Shown: piece after piece, positions 38,071 through 48,122 of the stretch
How positions within the stretch are numbered: position 1 is the first letter of the stretch
Layout of the letters: each line of letters opens with the position of its first letter
Source: Sequoia sempervirens
Lineage: Eukaryota; Streptophyta; Pinopsida; Cupressales; Cupressaceae
Length of the DNA stretch: 64,000 nt
Reading direction: 5' to 3'
NCBI GenBank assembly: GCA_007258455.2
Contig: VDFB02270651.1
Location: 494,830,320-494,894,319 of the forward strand
Translations under genes and position numbers: made by a program
Notes under the pieces: generated by a model
The model's input: only the letters and a program-made list of their open reading frames with translations
The model's database searches: none
Told to the model about the DNA's origin: nothing

Positions 38071-38670
38071 TGATTAATCCCAACTTGCGACAGAACAAAT
38101 TCGTGCAATGGGGAAGATGCTCTACCCATCGGCGGTTGTGGGTTCTCTCCAGAAAAGCACAATGTAACCAGCGATAGTACAAGGGCCAATGATGGGTCAA
38201 AGCCTTAACCGCATCGCTCATCATGGGTTACCTCATTAAAATAACAACAAAACATGCGACAGGTGATGGACTTAGGATGAAGGATAGACATTATATCGCT
38301 CATCACGGTTTAGAAGAAAATTTTCACGCAGCAACACATGATAAGAAGATGAATAGTGAGTGTCAAGCTTAAACAATGTTGAAGACATGTGCGCAAAAGT
38401 TGTTCATAAAAGGGATCATGCTAGGCCCGATGGTAACCAAGACATTGGGGTCAGTTGAACAATGATAATAAAGACCACAGGAAGGCACTTAATTGACAAA
38501 TAAATTGGTTCGGCTGGTCAACATGAGAACATAAACTGAATGAAAATCGTGGGTGGCAAGATACATAAAATTCTTAAACCCTAGACCCTAATCTCAAAAG
38601 ATATAAACGACCAGTAGCATGACCGTGAAGTCAATGGAATCATGAAAATTTTATGGGTTCCACCACTCCG

Positions 38671-38844
38671 TTATCAATTGTGTTTTGTCTTCTATCTCTT
38701 TATTCTCTTTCTTTCAGTTCATCATATTTATTATGCTATGTTCATTTAAGCATTTTGTTACATTATTTTGTGTGTTTAAGGTTTAATTAATTGTTGTAAA
38801 GTCAAGCATTCTATAAGCAATCGTCGTAGATCTAAATCAGATCA
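38671..38844 (+). repeat. 3' LTR of insertion B, right part
   Basis: It follows the 5' LTR from about 26491 to its end at 26670 and stops at CAGATCA, directly before ATGCA. Confidence 0.88.
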
Positions 38845-40380
38845 ATGCATATGATTTTAATATTGAATATGTGAAGGGTAAGTATAATGTAGTTGAGGAT
38901 GCATTATCTTGAATTCTTACTTTATATTCAATTTCTAGTATCTCTATTGGTTGGGTCACCACCATCATATCTAAATATGCTAAGAATGGTTTTGTTAGAA
39001 GCATATTAGATGGAAGGATATAGGATTATAGATTCAAAGTGGTGGGAGATCTAATTCTACATAAAGAAAGGATATATTTAGTCTCAAAATCAAAGATGGA
39101 GGAGAAGATTTTAAGAGCCATACATGACACTCCATTGGCTCGACATCCAACATATTTCAAAACATACAAAAGGGTTAGAGAGAGATTATCATAGAAAGGA
39201 ATGAAAGGGGATATGCTAAAGAAAAATAAGTAATGTTCATCTTCTCAATAGAACAAAACCGAACAAGTTTATTCAATAAGATTACTTCATACCCTATGCA
39301 TGGCTGAGTAAAAATGAGAGTACATACCTATAAATTTTATCACTAGGTTACCCAAAGTAAATGTCAAAGATTGCATTTTTATTGTAGTAGATAGACTTAC
39401 TATGTGAATTTTTTATGCAACATCCTCTTTTTTCAAGGTTTCCCCAATTGTTGATTTATTCTTCAAGGAGCTATTCAAATTACATGGAATGCCCAAGAAC
39501 ATTATTAGAGATAGGGAAAAATATTTTTGAAACATTTTTTGCAAGAAATGTTTCATTTGGCAAGAACAAAACTCACCTCTAGCACAACTTACTACCCCCA
39601 AATAGATAGGAAAATTGAGATTGTCAACAAATGGATCAAAGGGTACACAAGAAATTATGTTTCTAGATAGAAAATAGCTTGCGTCAAGTGGCTCCATTTA
39701 AGAGAAATTTGATATAACACATACCACCATATGTCCATAGGTACATCATCTTTTATTCATTTGCATGTATATATGCTCTAACTTTTATGGATCTTGCAAT
39801 CATAGATAATAGGGTACATGGAGCAATAGAAATGATCAAGCATCAAGAGATATTGAAGTCTCTTAATGACAACCTTTAGCACACTCAAAACCAATAGAAG
39901 CTCTATGCAAGTCAATGATGTACAAAAAAAGTGTTTAAAGTTGGATACATGATTTACTTGAGGCTACAACCTTCCATGCATTTTTTATTGAAGAAGAAAG
40001 GAACAAAAAAATTGAAGCCCAGATTTTATGACCCCTATAGGATCATAAGAAAGGTGGGAGAAGTAGCCTATGAGCTAGATCTTTCTGAGAACAATAGAAT
40101 TCACAACATCTTCCATGTTTCTTAACTCAAAAAGGCATTAGGGCAACATGTTACACCTTCCAAAGACTTGTCACCTTCAGATGATGAAGGAAGACTCATT
40201 CTAATACAAGAGGCTATCTTGGATACTCAAGAATGAAAGTTGAGGAATAAAACCCTTACAAAGTATTTGGTGCAATGGATGGACTTGCCAACTAAATATG
40301 CTACATGGGAAGGGGGTAACATCTTGAAGCTTCCAAAATTGAATTGCTTAAGGGCAAGTGATTTTGAGGAGGGAGGATAG
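38845..40380 (+). pseudogene. Base Gypsy RNase H end, integrase and chromodomain-like end
   Basis: YDFNIEYVKGKYNVVEDALS is the RNase H end. Integrase wording follows: LHKERIYLVSK and ARHPTYFKTYKRVRERL near 39140, VVDRLT near 39390, FKLHGMPKNIIRDREKYF near 39475. YELDLSENNRIHNIFHVS near 40075 is the usual segment before the chromodomain, and LTKYLVQWMDLPTKYATWE near 40260 is the chromodomain-like end. There are many stops. A polypurine tract (GAGGAGGGAGGA) is at 40366-40377. Confidence 0.85.
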
Positions 40381-40383
40381 TCA

Positions 40384-41054
40384 TGTCCCATTTTCCCATA
40401 AGCTCCTAGAATGTTCCTTAAGCATGCTCTTTATTTATTGTAGACTTGGGAAAATAAATTAGGTAAATGACTTTGTAATACTTAGGTGTGTCTTATTGTG
40501 TGAGCACCCAAATTATGGGGTCTTTTGTGTTATGTTACAATCAAGTTTTATTTCTTTAAGTGGTTGGCCAAAGGTTGTGAGCAAGGTTCTTTAGAGGGAA
40601 AATGAGGACTTTGAAATTGTATTTTAAAGGGAAAGTGAGTGTTCAAGCGCCGACTTAAGTCTAAGTCAAAGATCAATGAGGATATCCATGTTTTATGAAA
40701 TCATTCCCCAAAACAAATCGAACATCCTATATTTTTGTCATTGGAGATTAGAGGACAAAAACCCCTGATTTCCACAACCAGTTCATAGACAGAAACCTCT
40801 ATCTAGCATTAAGCAATTCCACTCAAGGATTATGTTTGAACTTCAATGACTTGTGATTTGGTCAGCTTCCACAACACTCTTTATTTTAGTGTTAGACGGT
40901 TCTCAGCCCCCGGAGTTTGTAGTTTGTGGCAACTACTTAACACCTATTATTGATAATCCTTTTTATTTTGTGATAATAATAATTATTGTAATTGCTGGAC
41001 AATATGGTGAAGCCTAAATTGGTTGTACTTTGAAATCATTTTGAATTAATAAAG
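40384..41054 (+). repeat. 3' LTR of the base Gypsy
   Basis: It starts TGTCCCATTTTCCC just after the polypurine tract and is similar to 4145-4795. Its end is set near AATACA at 41054, where similarity stops; this boundary is approximate. Confidence 0.7.
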
Positions 41055-41697
41055 AATACAAAAACAATTTCTCCTAATGAAATACAAAAAGAATTCCCCA
41101 TTGGAAATACAAAAAGAATCTCTCCTGATTAAAAAATTGAAATACGTTCTGTCCCATTTCAAAGATACTTTATGGGCGGCATCTCCAACCAAATCTAAAT
41201 TAAAAAAATTCCCCAGAGAAAACTAAGAACAGGTCCAAACATCTTTCCTGCAACATTAAAAAGTTCTGAGCTTTCTGAAATCAATAAGCAAAGGAAGAGT
41301 ATTAAACCACATAATGCATTTGGACAATTGGAGGCCCATTGAAATATCTCTAAGATCTTTACAACATTATTTTTATTGAATGTTGGGATGCTTGGAAAGC
41401 ATTATAAAGCCAGCCTGGGATGTTAACACCATAAGCTTTAGAATTATTCAAATACCTTGCGCAGTTCTACATCCTCACAAAAATTCTGCTTTCCTCTGCC
41501 TGCATGCAGTCATATGTGATCCCATTATCATTCCTCCTAATATTTATATGAAACAAAAAGAAAATCTCTTTTCACATGATTTTACTTGCTTGTAACATGA
41601 CAAAATGCAAATGTTCCCTAGCCTATGTGATCAGTAGAGAATAATTGTGGTCCTGCACTCAAGTTAAATATGTAGCATCTTCGAGGGACTACTAATT
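41055..41697 (-). other. EIL 3' flank with possible poly(A) signal
   Basis: No gene is seen. On the EIL strand an AATAAA hexamer lies at 41377-41372, about 320 bases after the stop codon, a plausible distance for a 3' UTR. The part next to the Gypsy LTR has a short repeated word AATACAAAAAGAAT (near 41080-41130). Confidence 0.45.
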
Positions 41698-43471
41698 CTA
41701 AGCTCCCCAATATTGAATCATGTCCTCAACAAATGAATCATCAAATGAGAAGTCCAGGTCACTACCAACAATTCCAAAATTAAATGGACTACCAAGATAA
41801 TCCACTCTAAGGCAATCAGAAGAAGACTCAAAATGGTTCCCAACAAATTTCCCAGTGTCAGTATTGAATCCATCCCTCTGCCAATCAGCTATACTTCCAC
41901 AGAGTTCATTTGAACTGCTGTTCACTACCAAAGGTGGTTCAAATACTGCACTTGCATCACCATGAATTTCAATAGTTCCGTGATCTGCTTGATTCACACT
42001 GGTCTGTGGTTGCAGCTGTTGTTTAGTATTTGAACTTCCATTTAGTTCATTGAATCTATCTACAATGAGTTGATCAGCAGGCACATCAGTATTGTTGAAA
42101 CTGCTTAATACACTATGGGGTTCAACTTCCCCGTACATGTGCTGAGAAACTGTTTGCACCGAAGGAAAGGCAGAAGTGTATTGAGGAATAACTTTATTAC
42201 TTGTCATGGTTGCTTTAAAAATGCCTTCCCTGCTGCCATCTTGCGGATTCAAATGGTCCAAGGTCCCTGTATACAATGTTACTTGATTATTCCCAGCATT
42301 CTCATTCATAGTTACTTGTGCTTGAGATCTATAAGGGCAGTTATTTGCATGTGAATTCCTTTGATTAATATCGGAAAAGCAATTGCTCTGATCCTGATGT
42401 GGGCATCCCTCATTAGCACACATAAATGTTCGCTGCTCTTTGATGGAACGTTTTCCACGACCCCTCTTTTTCGTATAAGCTGATGTCATGTCTCCATTCT
42501 GAACAACCATAGATGAATTGTCGGTATCTTTCTTATTTGAAATCTCTCTTTCACAAGGATTAACATCTTCCTCCCTGTTTCGAGCATCATATTTTGCAGA
42601 ATCTGAACTTTGGAAATCATCACAACTTTCCACATCATATTCACTACTAACGCTAGAGTTGTTAGATGCTTTATTGCCTTTATCAACTGACCATGTCTGA
42701 GCTTCTTCTTGATTCAAAACTCCCAACCAAGTTGCACTCTCATTGGCAGTCATCTTATCCTGCAAGCACTTTGACTGTCTAACTAGCTTCCTAGTCTTTG
42801 CAATATTTGGAGACATGTGTTTAATCACTGCAGTGAGAACGCCAACTTTCCATACCTTTTTCAATTCATGAGGCTTTTTGTAAGGGGGAGAACCTTGACC
42901 CTTCTGTAAACCCAATTGAGGCCACCAATCTTCATCCCCTGAAGGCCACCAAGGAGGTGGTATAGCCTTCTTCAAAGGAAATCTTCGCTGTGGAGGATCA
43001 CAGTGTTGCATTAGAAAAGACAGCAAGGAACCCAAAGTAGTGTCTTGAAGATCCTGAAGTGAATGAACATTTGAAGAAACGTTTGAGTTGTTCTTTTGTG
43101 TATCCCTACACTTGCTTTCAGCTTGATACTTTGCAATTGCTGCTGGACCATTCTTATCAAACCTCCCTTTTTCTTTCCACCATGCTCTCATGTTATCTGA
43201 AGCACCGCTTACAGGTTTTCCTTTCCCAGGTATTATACCATACACAAATCCTTGTGCTTGGCAAACTTCCATCATTTTAAACATATATTTCAAAATACCA
43301 TCTTGGGCTCGGGCCATCTTCTTTCTTCTAGCCTGCTCTGATGATTGTTTATGTTTTGGCTTGCCATTATTTTGCTCAGTTGCAATTCTCTGTCGCTCTT
43401 TAAGTCGTCTCTGCTTAACCCGGTCTTTCCACATGCGTTTCTCCCTTTCATACAAATCTATTTCCTCTTCA
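41698..43471 (-). CDS. EIL: Remaining open EIL reading after the insertion
   Basis: This 1.77 kb part carries residues 24-614 of the predicted protein. Upstream the frame meets a TAG inside the LTR, so it has no start of its own at its 5' edge. The first in-frame ATG is at 43434-43432 (residue 37, in KRMWKDR); an out-of-frame ATG lies earlier at 43451-43449. A product from residue 37 would lose the acidic N-terminus and the start of the first basic cluster but keep the core DNA-binding domain. The 3' LTR sits directly upstream in the same orientation. Expression is unknown. Confidence 0.85.
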
Positions 43472-43476
43472 CTAAC
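43472..43476. repeat. Left target-site duplication CTAAC
   Basis: CTAAC directly precedes TGTTAATT and is repeated at 48700-48704 after the other LTR end. This exact 5-bp pair marks insertion of the Copia element in EIL. Confidence 0.95.
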
Positions 43477-44054
43477 TGTTAATTTCTATAACCCAGCAAC
43501 AGATTAATTGCACAATAAATTCACAGAAGGAAATCTGATTTATAGCAATTAATACAATTGGGTTAATTAACAGCTAATAACAGCGGAAGCAAAAATAACG
43601 TGAAGCCAAACACAAAAAGACAATAACACAGATATACCCAGGAAACCCCAATGTGGGGAAAAACCTGCAAATGTTGGATCTTCTATTCAAACTAACAGCA
43701 AACTTTTCTTTCGAAAATACAATACGAGTTTGCTACAGCAATCTTGTATTTATAGAGCCTAGCTGCTTTACTTAGCATGTAAGGAAAGAATCTTTCCTTA
43801 TTTTTTTTGGCTTTATTTACACATAAAATCACTCTAGGATTTATCTTATCCTCACAAACTCGGAAACATTCTATTAAAGAATAAAATCCCACTCTTGGAT
43901 TTATCTTATCCTCACAAACTCAGAAACATTCTATTTAAAGAATAAAAATCCTACTGTTGCTAAAAATCCAACTCGAATTGCTTTAAAGCAAATCTTATCT
44001 TGAGTTGCTTTAAAGCAAATCCATATCCCACTTTTCTAGCTACAAAAATCAACA
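43477..44054 (-). repeat. 3' LTR of the EIL Copia, 578 bp
   Basis: It pairs with 48123-48699. It lies directly 5' of the remaining EIL coding sequence and in the same direction. Internally it repeats GGATTTATCTTATCCTCACA (two copies near 43840 and 43896) and a GTTGCTTTAAAGCAAAT-type word. Confidence 0.95.
43747..43754 (-). promoter_or_regulatory. TATA-like box in the 3' LTR facing EIL
   Basis: On the minus strand TATAAATA occurs here and, unchanged, in the 5' LTR at 48393-48400. A start about 30 bases downstream would give a transcript that leaves the LTR and enters EIL. Transcription is inferred only. Confidence 0.5.
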
Positions 44055-44390
44055 CTCCCTCTTAGCGAGGAAAGTGTTCTGCACCACACCCAACTTGTCC
44101 CTGAAGAATTCAAACTTGCTCTTCATCAAGGCCTTCATCAGGATATCTACTATCTGTTCATCCATAGGAATGTAATTGAGCTTCACTATCCCCTTCTCCA
44201 CACAATCTCTGATGAAGTGGTACTTGATCTCAATGTGCTTTGACTTGTCATGAAACACTGGATTCTCAGAGAGTTTGATACAACTCTGATTATCACAGTA
44301 AATGACTGTAGGATCCAACTCCTGATTAAAGAGCCCAGCTAGAAGTTTTCGAAGCCAGATAGCCTCACATGTAGCCATACTGGCTGCCAT
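44049..44390 (-). pseudogene. Copia RNase H C-terminal part (EIL element)
   Basis: The reading starts MAASMATCEAIWLRKLL and contains VIYCDNQSCIKLSENP and HDKSKHIEIKYHFIRD, the end of Copia RNase H, then runs into the polypurine tract. The part joining it to RT (44400-44766) is broken by small indels and stops. Confidence 0.85.
44055..44069 (-). other. Polypurine tract of the EIL Copia
   Basis: On the minus strand CTAAGAGGGAG ends next to the 3' LTR start TGTTGATT. Confidence 0.8.
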
Positions 44391-44766
44391 ATACTGCCTC
44401 TGCAGAACTCAAGGTAACCGACTTCTCTTTTTGTACTCAAGAGATCGCTTCCCCGATCCCAAACTGAAACTACACCTCGCGCGTTTTCAATCACCAACGC
44501 CTAACCTGCATCAGAAAACCCCTCACTTCACCCATCCCGCTAAACATACTTTAGCCCATCATAATCAATCGCGGCCTCAAGATCTCTCAAACATGCTTCG
44601 GCAGCCTATCCAATGCACATCGTTTAAGTTCCACCATAAACGACTAAGAGTTCACGAAACAAATGTCCGGCTGTGTTGACCAGATACATAAGAGAGCCTA
44701 TCAACCGTTGATAAAGTAGGGTCCAGCAGCCTCGATCTGAAGAAGCATCAATCTTCTTCCAATTGG

Positions 44767-45606
44767 TCACAAGTGGCGTTGACATAGGCTTACGTTTTCC
44801 ATCCCGAATCGCTTCAAGATATCAATTAAGTACTTCCCTTGTCCAAGGAAGATCTCTCCCTCTTTCTGCCACAACTCCAATCCCAGAAAGTAATGCATCA
44901 ACCCCAAGTCCTTCATCTCAAACTCTCCTGCAAGATCCCGCTTGCAATGTGCTATGAGCTCCTCTGACCCTGTGAGAAATAGGTCATCAACATATAACAA
45001 CAATATGAGAAGTTCACCCTTCACCTGAACATAGTACAAGTTTGAATCTGCCTCACTCTTGATGAAGCCCACAATCTGCAAATAACTATCAATACGTGAA
45101 TACCATGCCCTGGGAGCCTGCTTGAGTCCATACAGTGCTCTTTTCAATCTGCATACATGAGAATCCCTCTCATGTGCTTCAAACCCTTCTGGTTGCTCTA
45201 TGTAAATCTCTTCCTCAATCACTCCGTTGAGGAAAGTCGTCTTTACATCTATCTGATGAATCCTCCAACCCATCTGAGCTGCTATAGAAATGATAGCTCT
45301 TATGGATGAGTACCTAGCTACTGGAGCAAAAGTCTCATCATAGTCGACTCCCTCCTTCTGAGAAAACCCCTTTGCCACAAATCGAGCTTTGAACTTCTCC
45401 ACACTACCATCTGCAGCATGCTTAATCTTATAAAGCCATCTCGAGCCCACCACAGACTTATCTTCTGGTCTTGGTACTATCTCCCACACACTGTTCTTCA
45501 TGATGGAAGAATACTCTTCCACCATGGCATTTCTCCACACTTGGTGCTTGGATGCCTCCTGAAAGCTGGAAGGCTCTACTTCAATTAATTCACTCATAAG
45601 TGCCAC
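44767..45606 (-). CDS. Copia reverse transcriptase (EIL element)
   Basis: The 279-residue open reading begins in the linker before RT. Blocks in order: SRWLYKIKHAADGSVEKFKA, KGFSQKEGVDYDETFAPVAR (about residue 80-95), IHQIDVKTTFLNGVIEEEIY, LYGLKQAPRAWY and the catalytic LLLYVDDLFLTG (about residue 200-210). The YVDD box is intact. It ends early in the RT/RNase H connection. Upstream it is separated from integrase by a stop at 45808, so the single polyprotein is broken. Confidence 0.9.
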   Translation of the reverse strand: MALMSELIEVEPSSFQEASKHQVWRNAMVEEYSSIMKNSVWEIVPRPEDKSVVGSRWLYKIKHAADGSVEKFKARFVAKGFSQKEGVDYDETFAPVARYSSIRAIISIAAQMGWRIHQIDVKTTFLNGVIEEEIYIEQPEGFEAHERDSHVCRLKRALYGLKQAPRAWYSRIDSYLQIVGFIKSEADSNLYYVQVKGELLILLLYVDDLFLTGSEELIAHCKRDLAGEFEMKDLGLMHYFLGLELWQKEGEIFLGQGKYLIDILKRFGMENVSLCQRHL

Positions 45607-45807
45607 ATAATCTGAATAACGTCTGGGAGCCCTTCTTTGTCTGACTGAATCTTGAGGATCACCTACATATTCTTGAGCCTCTCTTAATGCTTGCTCAGCT
45701 GCCTTGTTTCTCCTCTTCTCACTAATAGGAATCTGAGACTGAGGAATTATTTGTTCCTCTATCTGATCATCTTGCTTGTTCTGCTCTCCAGCTTGTGTGA
45801 CTGAAGT

Positions 45808-47046
45808 TTAAGGAATTTGTGCTACCTCAACTGTGGATGTTTGTTCCTCCTCATTCATCAAGTTACTTGACTTTTGAAGAGCCTTCTCTTCCTCAAACTT
45901 CACATCTCTGCGAACCACTATTTTCCTGAGAGCAAGAATATAAACTCGATAAGCCTTAGAAGTTTCATTGTACCCAACAAGGATACCTTTCTCTGTAGTA
46001 GGTTCCAACTTGGTTCTCTTCTTAACAGGAATGTGACAATACACAAGGCATCCAAAGATGTGAATGTGCCCCAAATCTGGTTTCTTACCAGTGAACGCCT
46101 CTTCTGGAGTCAATTTTCCCAACACTTTGTGAGGGCTTCTGTTCTGCAAATACACAGTTGTGTTGCAAGCTTCTGCCCATAAAAACCAAGGCAGATCCTG
46201 ATCATGAAGCATGGCCTTGGCTGCTCCAACGATAGCTCTATTCTTCCGTTCAGCAACCCCATTCTGCTGAGGGTTGTACGGAACTGTCAACTCTTTCTCG
46301 ATACCTTCCTGAGCACAAAAATATTTGAAGGCATTCGAGGTATACTCGCCTCCATTATCAGACCTCAGTATCTTGATCGTCTTCCCAGTTTGGTTCTCCA
46401 CGAGAGCCTTAAACTCTTTGAACCTACTGAAAACCTCATCTTTATTCTTCATGAAATATATCCATGTCTTCCTGGAGAAATCATCAATGAAAGTAACATA
46501 ATACTCATATCCATTCAAGGATGTTGTTGACATAGGTCCACACACATCTAAGTGTACGAGATCCAAAATCCCTTCGGATCTAGTGTCGCTGCTTGGAAAA
46601 CTAGTCTTGGCATATTTCCCAAGAGTACAACCCTTACACACCTCATGTTTTTCTGTCTTCATCTCAGGTAGCCCTGCCACTATTTCCTTAAGAATATTAA
46701 GTGCTCCATGGTGAAGATGAGCCATCCTCCTGTGCCATAATTCTCCTATCCCTTTACAGCTACTAACCAACGCATGTGCTGGCTCAAACTGTAACCGAAA
46801 CAAGCTGCCATGCCTGACACCAATCACTTTTGCAATCTTGGAATCTTTGGGACGAATATAGACTTTTCCCCTCTCAAAGGTCACGATGTAACCCTTGTCT
46901 TCCAAGGCAGAAACTGAGATTAAATTCTTTGTCATGCCAGGGACATACAACACATCCTCCACCAACAAAAGGTTTGCCAGACTCCCTCTGAAACTTGACG
47001 GTGCCAATACCAGTTGCATGGTACTTGGCATTGTCTCCGAGCTCAA
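45808..47046 (-). CDS. Copia integrase reading (EIL element)
   Basis: The 412-residue reading inserts element DNA into the genome in active relatives. It includes the protease end, the GAG-pre-integrase HHCC part (LWHRRMAHLHHGAL, CKGCTLGK at about residue 100-140), the DDE core (HLDVCGP about 165, RSDNGGEY about 229, NGVAERKNR about 265) and the usual GCLVYCHIP end. D-D-E spacing fits the D,D35E rule of this enzyme family. It overlaps the gag-protease reading in another frame because of one frameshift near 46990. Confidence 0.9.
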   Translation of the reverse strand: MSSETMPSTMQLVLAPSSFRGSLANLLLVEDVLYVPGMTKNLISVSALEDKGYIVTFERGKVYIRPKDSKIAKVIGVRHGSLFRLQFEPAHALVSSCKGIGELWHRRMAHLHHGALNILKEIVAGLPEMKTEKHEVCKGCTLGKYAKTSFPSSDTRSEGILDLVHLDVCGPMSTTSLNGYEYYVTFIDDFSRKTWIYFMKNKDEVFSRFKEFKALVENQTGKTIKILRSDNGGEYTSNAFKYFCAQEGIEKELTVPYNPQQNGVAERKNRAIVGAAKAMLHDQDLPWFLWAEACNTTVYLQNRSPHKVLGKLTPEEAFTGKKPDLGHIHIFGCLVYCHIPVKKRTKLEPTTEKGILVGYNETSKAYRVYILALRKIVVRRDVKFEEEKALQKSSNLMNEEEQTSTVEVAQIP

Positions 47047-48016
47047 TATAGAAATCCAGCTTCTTCTCCTCCAATTTGGTGAAACATTCTTTGACTCCTG
47101 TCATGTGGCGAGAAGCCCCACTGTCAATATACCATACCCTATTGGCAATTGAACTTGAAAGATAGGCAATGAGCGAAAACTCATTTTCAAATTGTGATGC
47201 AAACTCATCCACCTCTGCTGTAGCAGCAAATTGCTTCTTCTGCTTGTCCTTATTTTTCTTATTCGGACATTGACTAGCATAGTGACCCATCTGATGGCAG
47301 CAAAAACATTTAATTTTGCTCAGATCTTTCTTCTTCCCACTCTTGGAAGAACCTTCCGATTGCTCTTTATTGGACTTCTTCTTACCCTTGCTTGCAAGAG
47401 CAAGATTTTCTTCATCTTGACCCTTCTTCGTCTGATTTCTTCGATGAGCTCCTTCACGGATCTCCTCCTGAACAAAATCATCCCAAAGTCTTGCCCAATC
47501 AGGTAGCTGATCTCTGCCGACAACACATTTGACAAACACTTCCCAGTGCTTTGAAAAACCATTCAAGGCTATACACACCAACTCATCTTCTTTAATCGTC
47601 TCTCCAACAGCAGCAAGCTCATCCCTGACCTGTGTCAGCTTGGACAAGTAAGAGGTCACACCCTCGCCTTTGGACATCTTGGTATTATGCAATTTGTCCT
47701 TGAGCATTATCTTACGACTCTGATAGTCGCTTTGATAAAGTTTTGTGAGCGTATCCCACATCTCCTTGGCGGTGTCTTTCCTCGATAAATGAGGAATTAA
47801 ATGATCTCTTACTCCATCCAGGATAATCCTCCGAGCCTTGGCCTCTTTGACTTCATGCGAATCTAAGGCAACAGGATCATTTGTTGGTGGAGTCACTTCT
47901 GTGCTAGCATAGGTCCATAGCCTGTTCTCCTTGAGAACAGATGTAATCCGAACCTTCCACTGCAAGAAGTTTGATGCACCCTCGAGCCTGTCCTCGTATC
48001 GAACACTGGTTGCCAT
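46874..48016 (-). CDS. Copia gag-protease reading (EIL element)
   Basis: Start ATG at 48016-48014, about 100 bases after the PBS. The gag domain (UBN2 type) reads NFLQWKVRITSVLKENRLW near residue 17, then LWDTL- and SYLSKL-like wording. A zinc knuckle CFCCHQMGHYASQC (CX2CX4HX4C) lies near residue 235-250, after a Lys/Ser-rich stretch. The protease site WYIDSGASRHMTG is near residue 295 with the DSG triad intact. The last 50 residues are out of frame after the shift near 46990. Confidence 0.88.
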   Translation of the reverse strand: MATSVRYEDRLEGASNFLQWKVRITSVLKENRLWTYASTEVTPPTNDPVALDSHEVKEAKARRIILDGVRDHLIPHLSRKDTAKEMWDTLTKLYQSDYQSRKIMLKDKLHNTKMSKGEGVTSYLSKLTQVRDELAAVGETIKEDELVCIALNGFSKHWEVFVKCVVGRDQLPDWARLWDDFVQEEIREGAHRRNQTKKGQDEENLALASKGKKKSNKEQSEGSSKSGKKKDLSKIKCFCCHQMGHYASQCPNKKNKDKQKKQFAATAEVDEFASQFENEFSLIAYLSSSIANRVWYIDSGASRHMTGVKECFTKLEEKKLDFYIELGDNAKYHATGIGTVKFQRESGKPFVGGGCVVCPWHDKEFNLSFCLGRQGLHRDL

Positions 48017-48110
48017 AGCTACAAAAGAACTGGAGACGAAAATCTAATGGCTTTTTTTTTTTTTCTTGAAATATGCATCACAAATCTTGGCTTCGTATTC
48101 AGAGTTTAGA

Positions 48111-48122
48111 GCTCTGATACCA
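48111..48122 (-). other. Primer binding site (initiator-Met tRNA), EIL Copia
   Basis: On the minus strand TGGTATCAGAGC follows the 5' LTR directly. Confidence 0.92.

Larger units (their letters stand above)
32577..38665 (-). mobile_element. B1: unclassified 6.1 kb unit nested in the LTR of insertion B
   Basis: It interrupts the 3' LTR of insertion B. The LTR resumes at GTTATCAATTG (38670), exactly where the 5' LTR expects it. Flanks are CTCCA/CTCCG with TG...CA ends, or a perfect ACTCC if the ends are moved by one base. No LTRs, terminal inverted repeats or poly(A) tail were found. Coding wording is on the minus strand in several consecutive readings from about 38070 to 33895. A 5-bp TSD suggests an integrase-type insertion, but the class is unknown. 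Confidence 0.6.
25303..38844 (+). mobile_element. Insertion B: Ty3/Gypsy element, pol present but broken
   Basis: The 5' LTR is 25303-26670. The 3' LTR is 31393-32576 plus 38671-38844, interrupted by B1. The TSD ATGCA is exact on both sides (25298-25302 and 38845-38849). A PBS for initiator-Met tRNA follows the 5' LTR. Gag, protease, RT, RNase H and integrase occur in order with many stops, so the copy is inactive. No chromodomain was seen. Confidence 0.9.
4128..41054 (+). mobile_element. Base Ty3/Gypsy chromovirus, decayed, split by insertions A and B
   Basis: The pieces of one Gypsy element are collinear: gag near 6690-7240, protease 7467-7740, RT 8100-8800, RNase H 8985-9073, then 25111-25302, then from 38845, followed by integrase and a chromodomain-like end to about 40380 and a 3' LTR from 40384. 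The RNase H wording continues across both gaps: SRKLTE spans 9073/25111, and KLHAYDFNIEYVKGKYNV spans 25302/38845. The element is full of stops and frameshifts. The 5' boundary is uncertain (4128 or later). Confidence 0.85.

Noticed and set aside
38070..38340. Repeated GATGAGCGAT words resembling a CRISPR-like array
   Set aside because: Copies are few, degenerate and irregularly spaced in a plant repeat region; no CRISPR interpretation is supportable.
42115..42354. Plus-strand readings opposite EIL
   Set aside because: They are antisense shadows of the EIL coding sequence, with no independent support.
43692..43892. Small identical-looking readings in both Copia LTRs (43692-43892 and 48329-48538)
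   Set aside because: They are LTR sequence duplicated by reverse transcription, not genes; the shared wording comes from LTR identity.
45874..46530. Plus-strand readings opposite the Copia integrase
   Set aside because: They are antisense shadows of the integrase reading.
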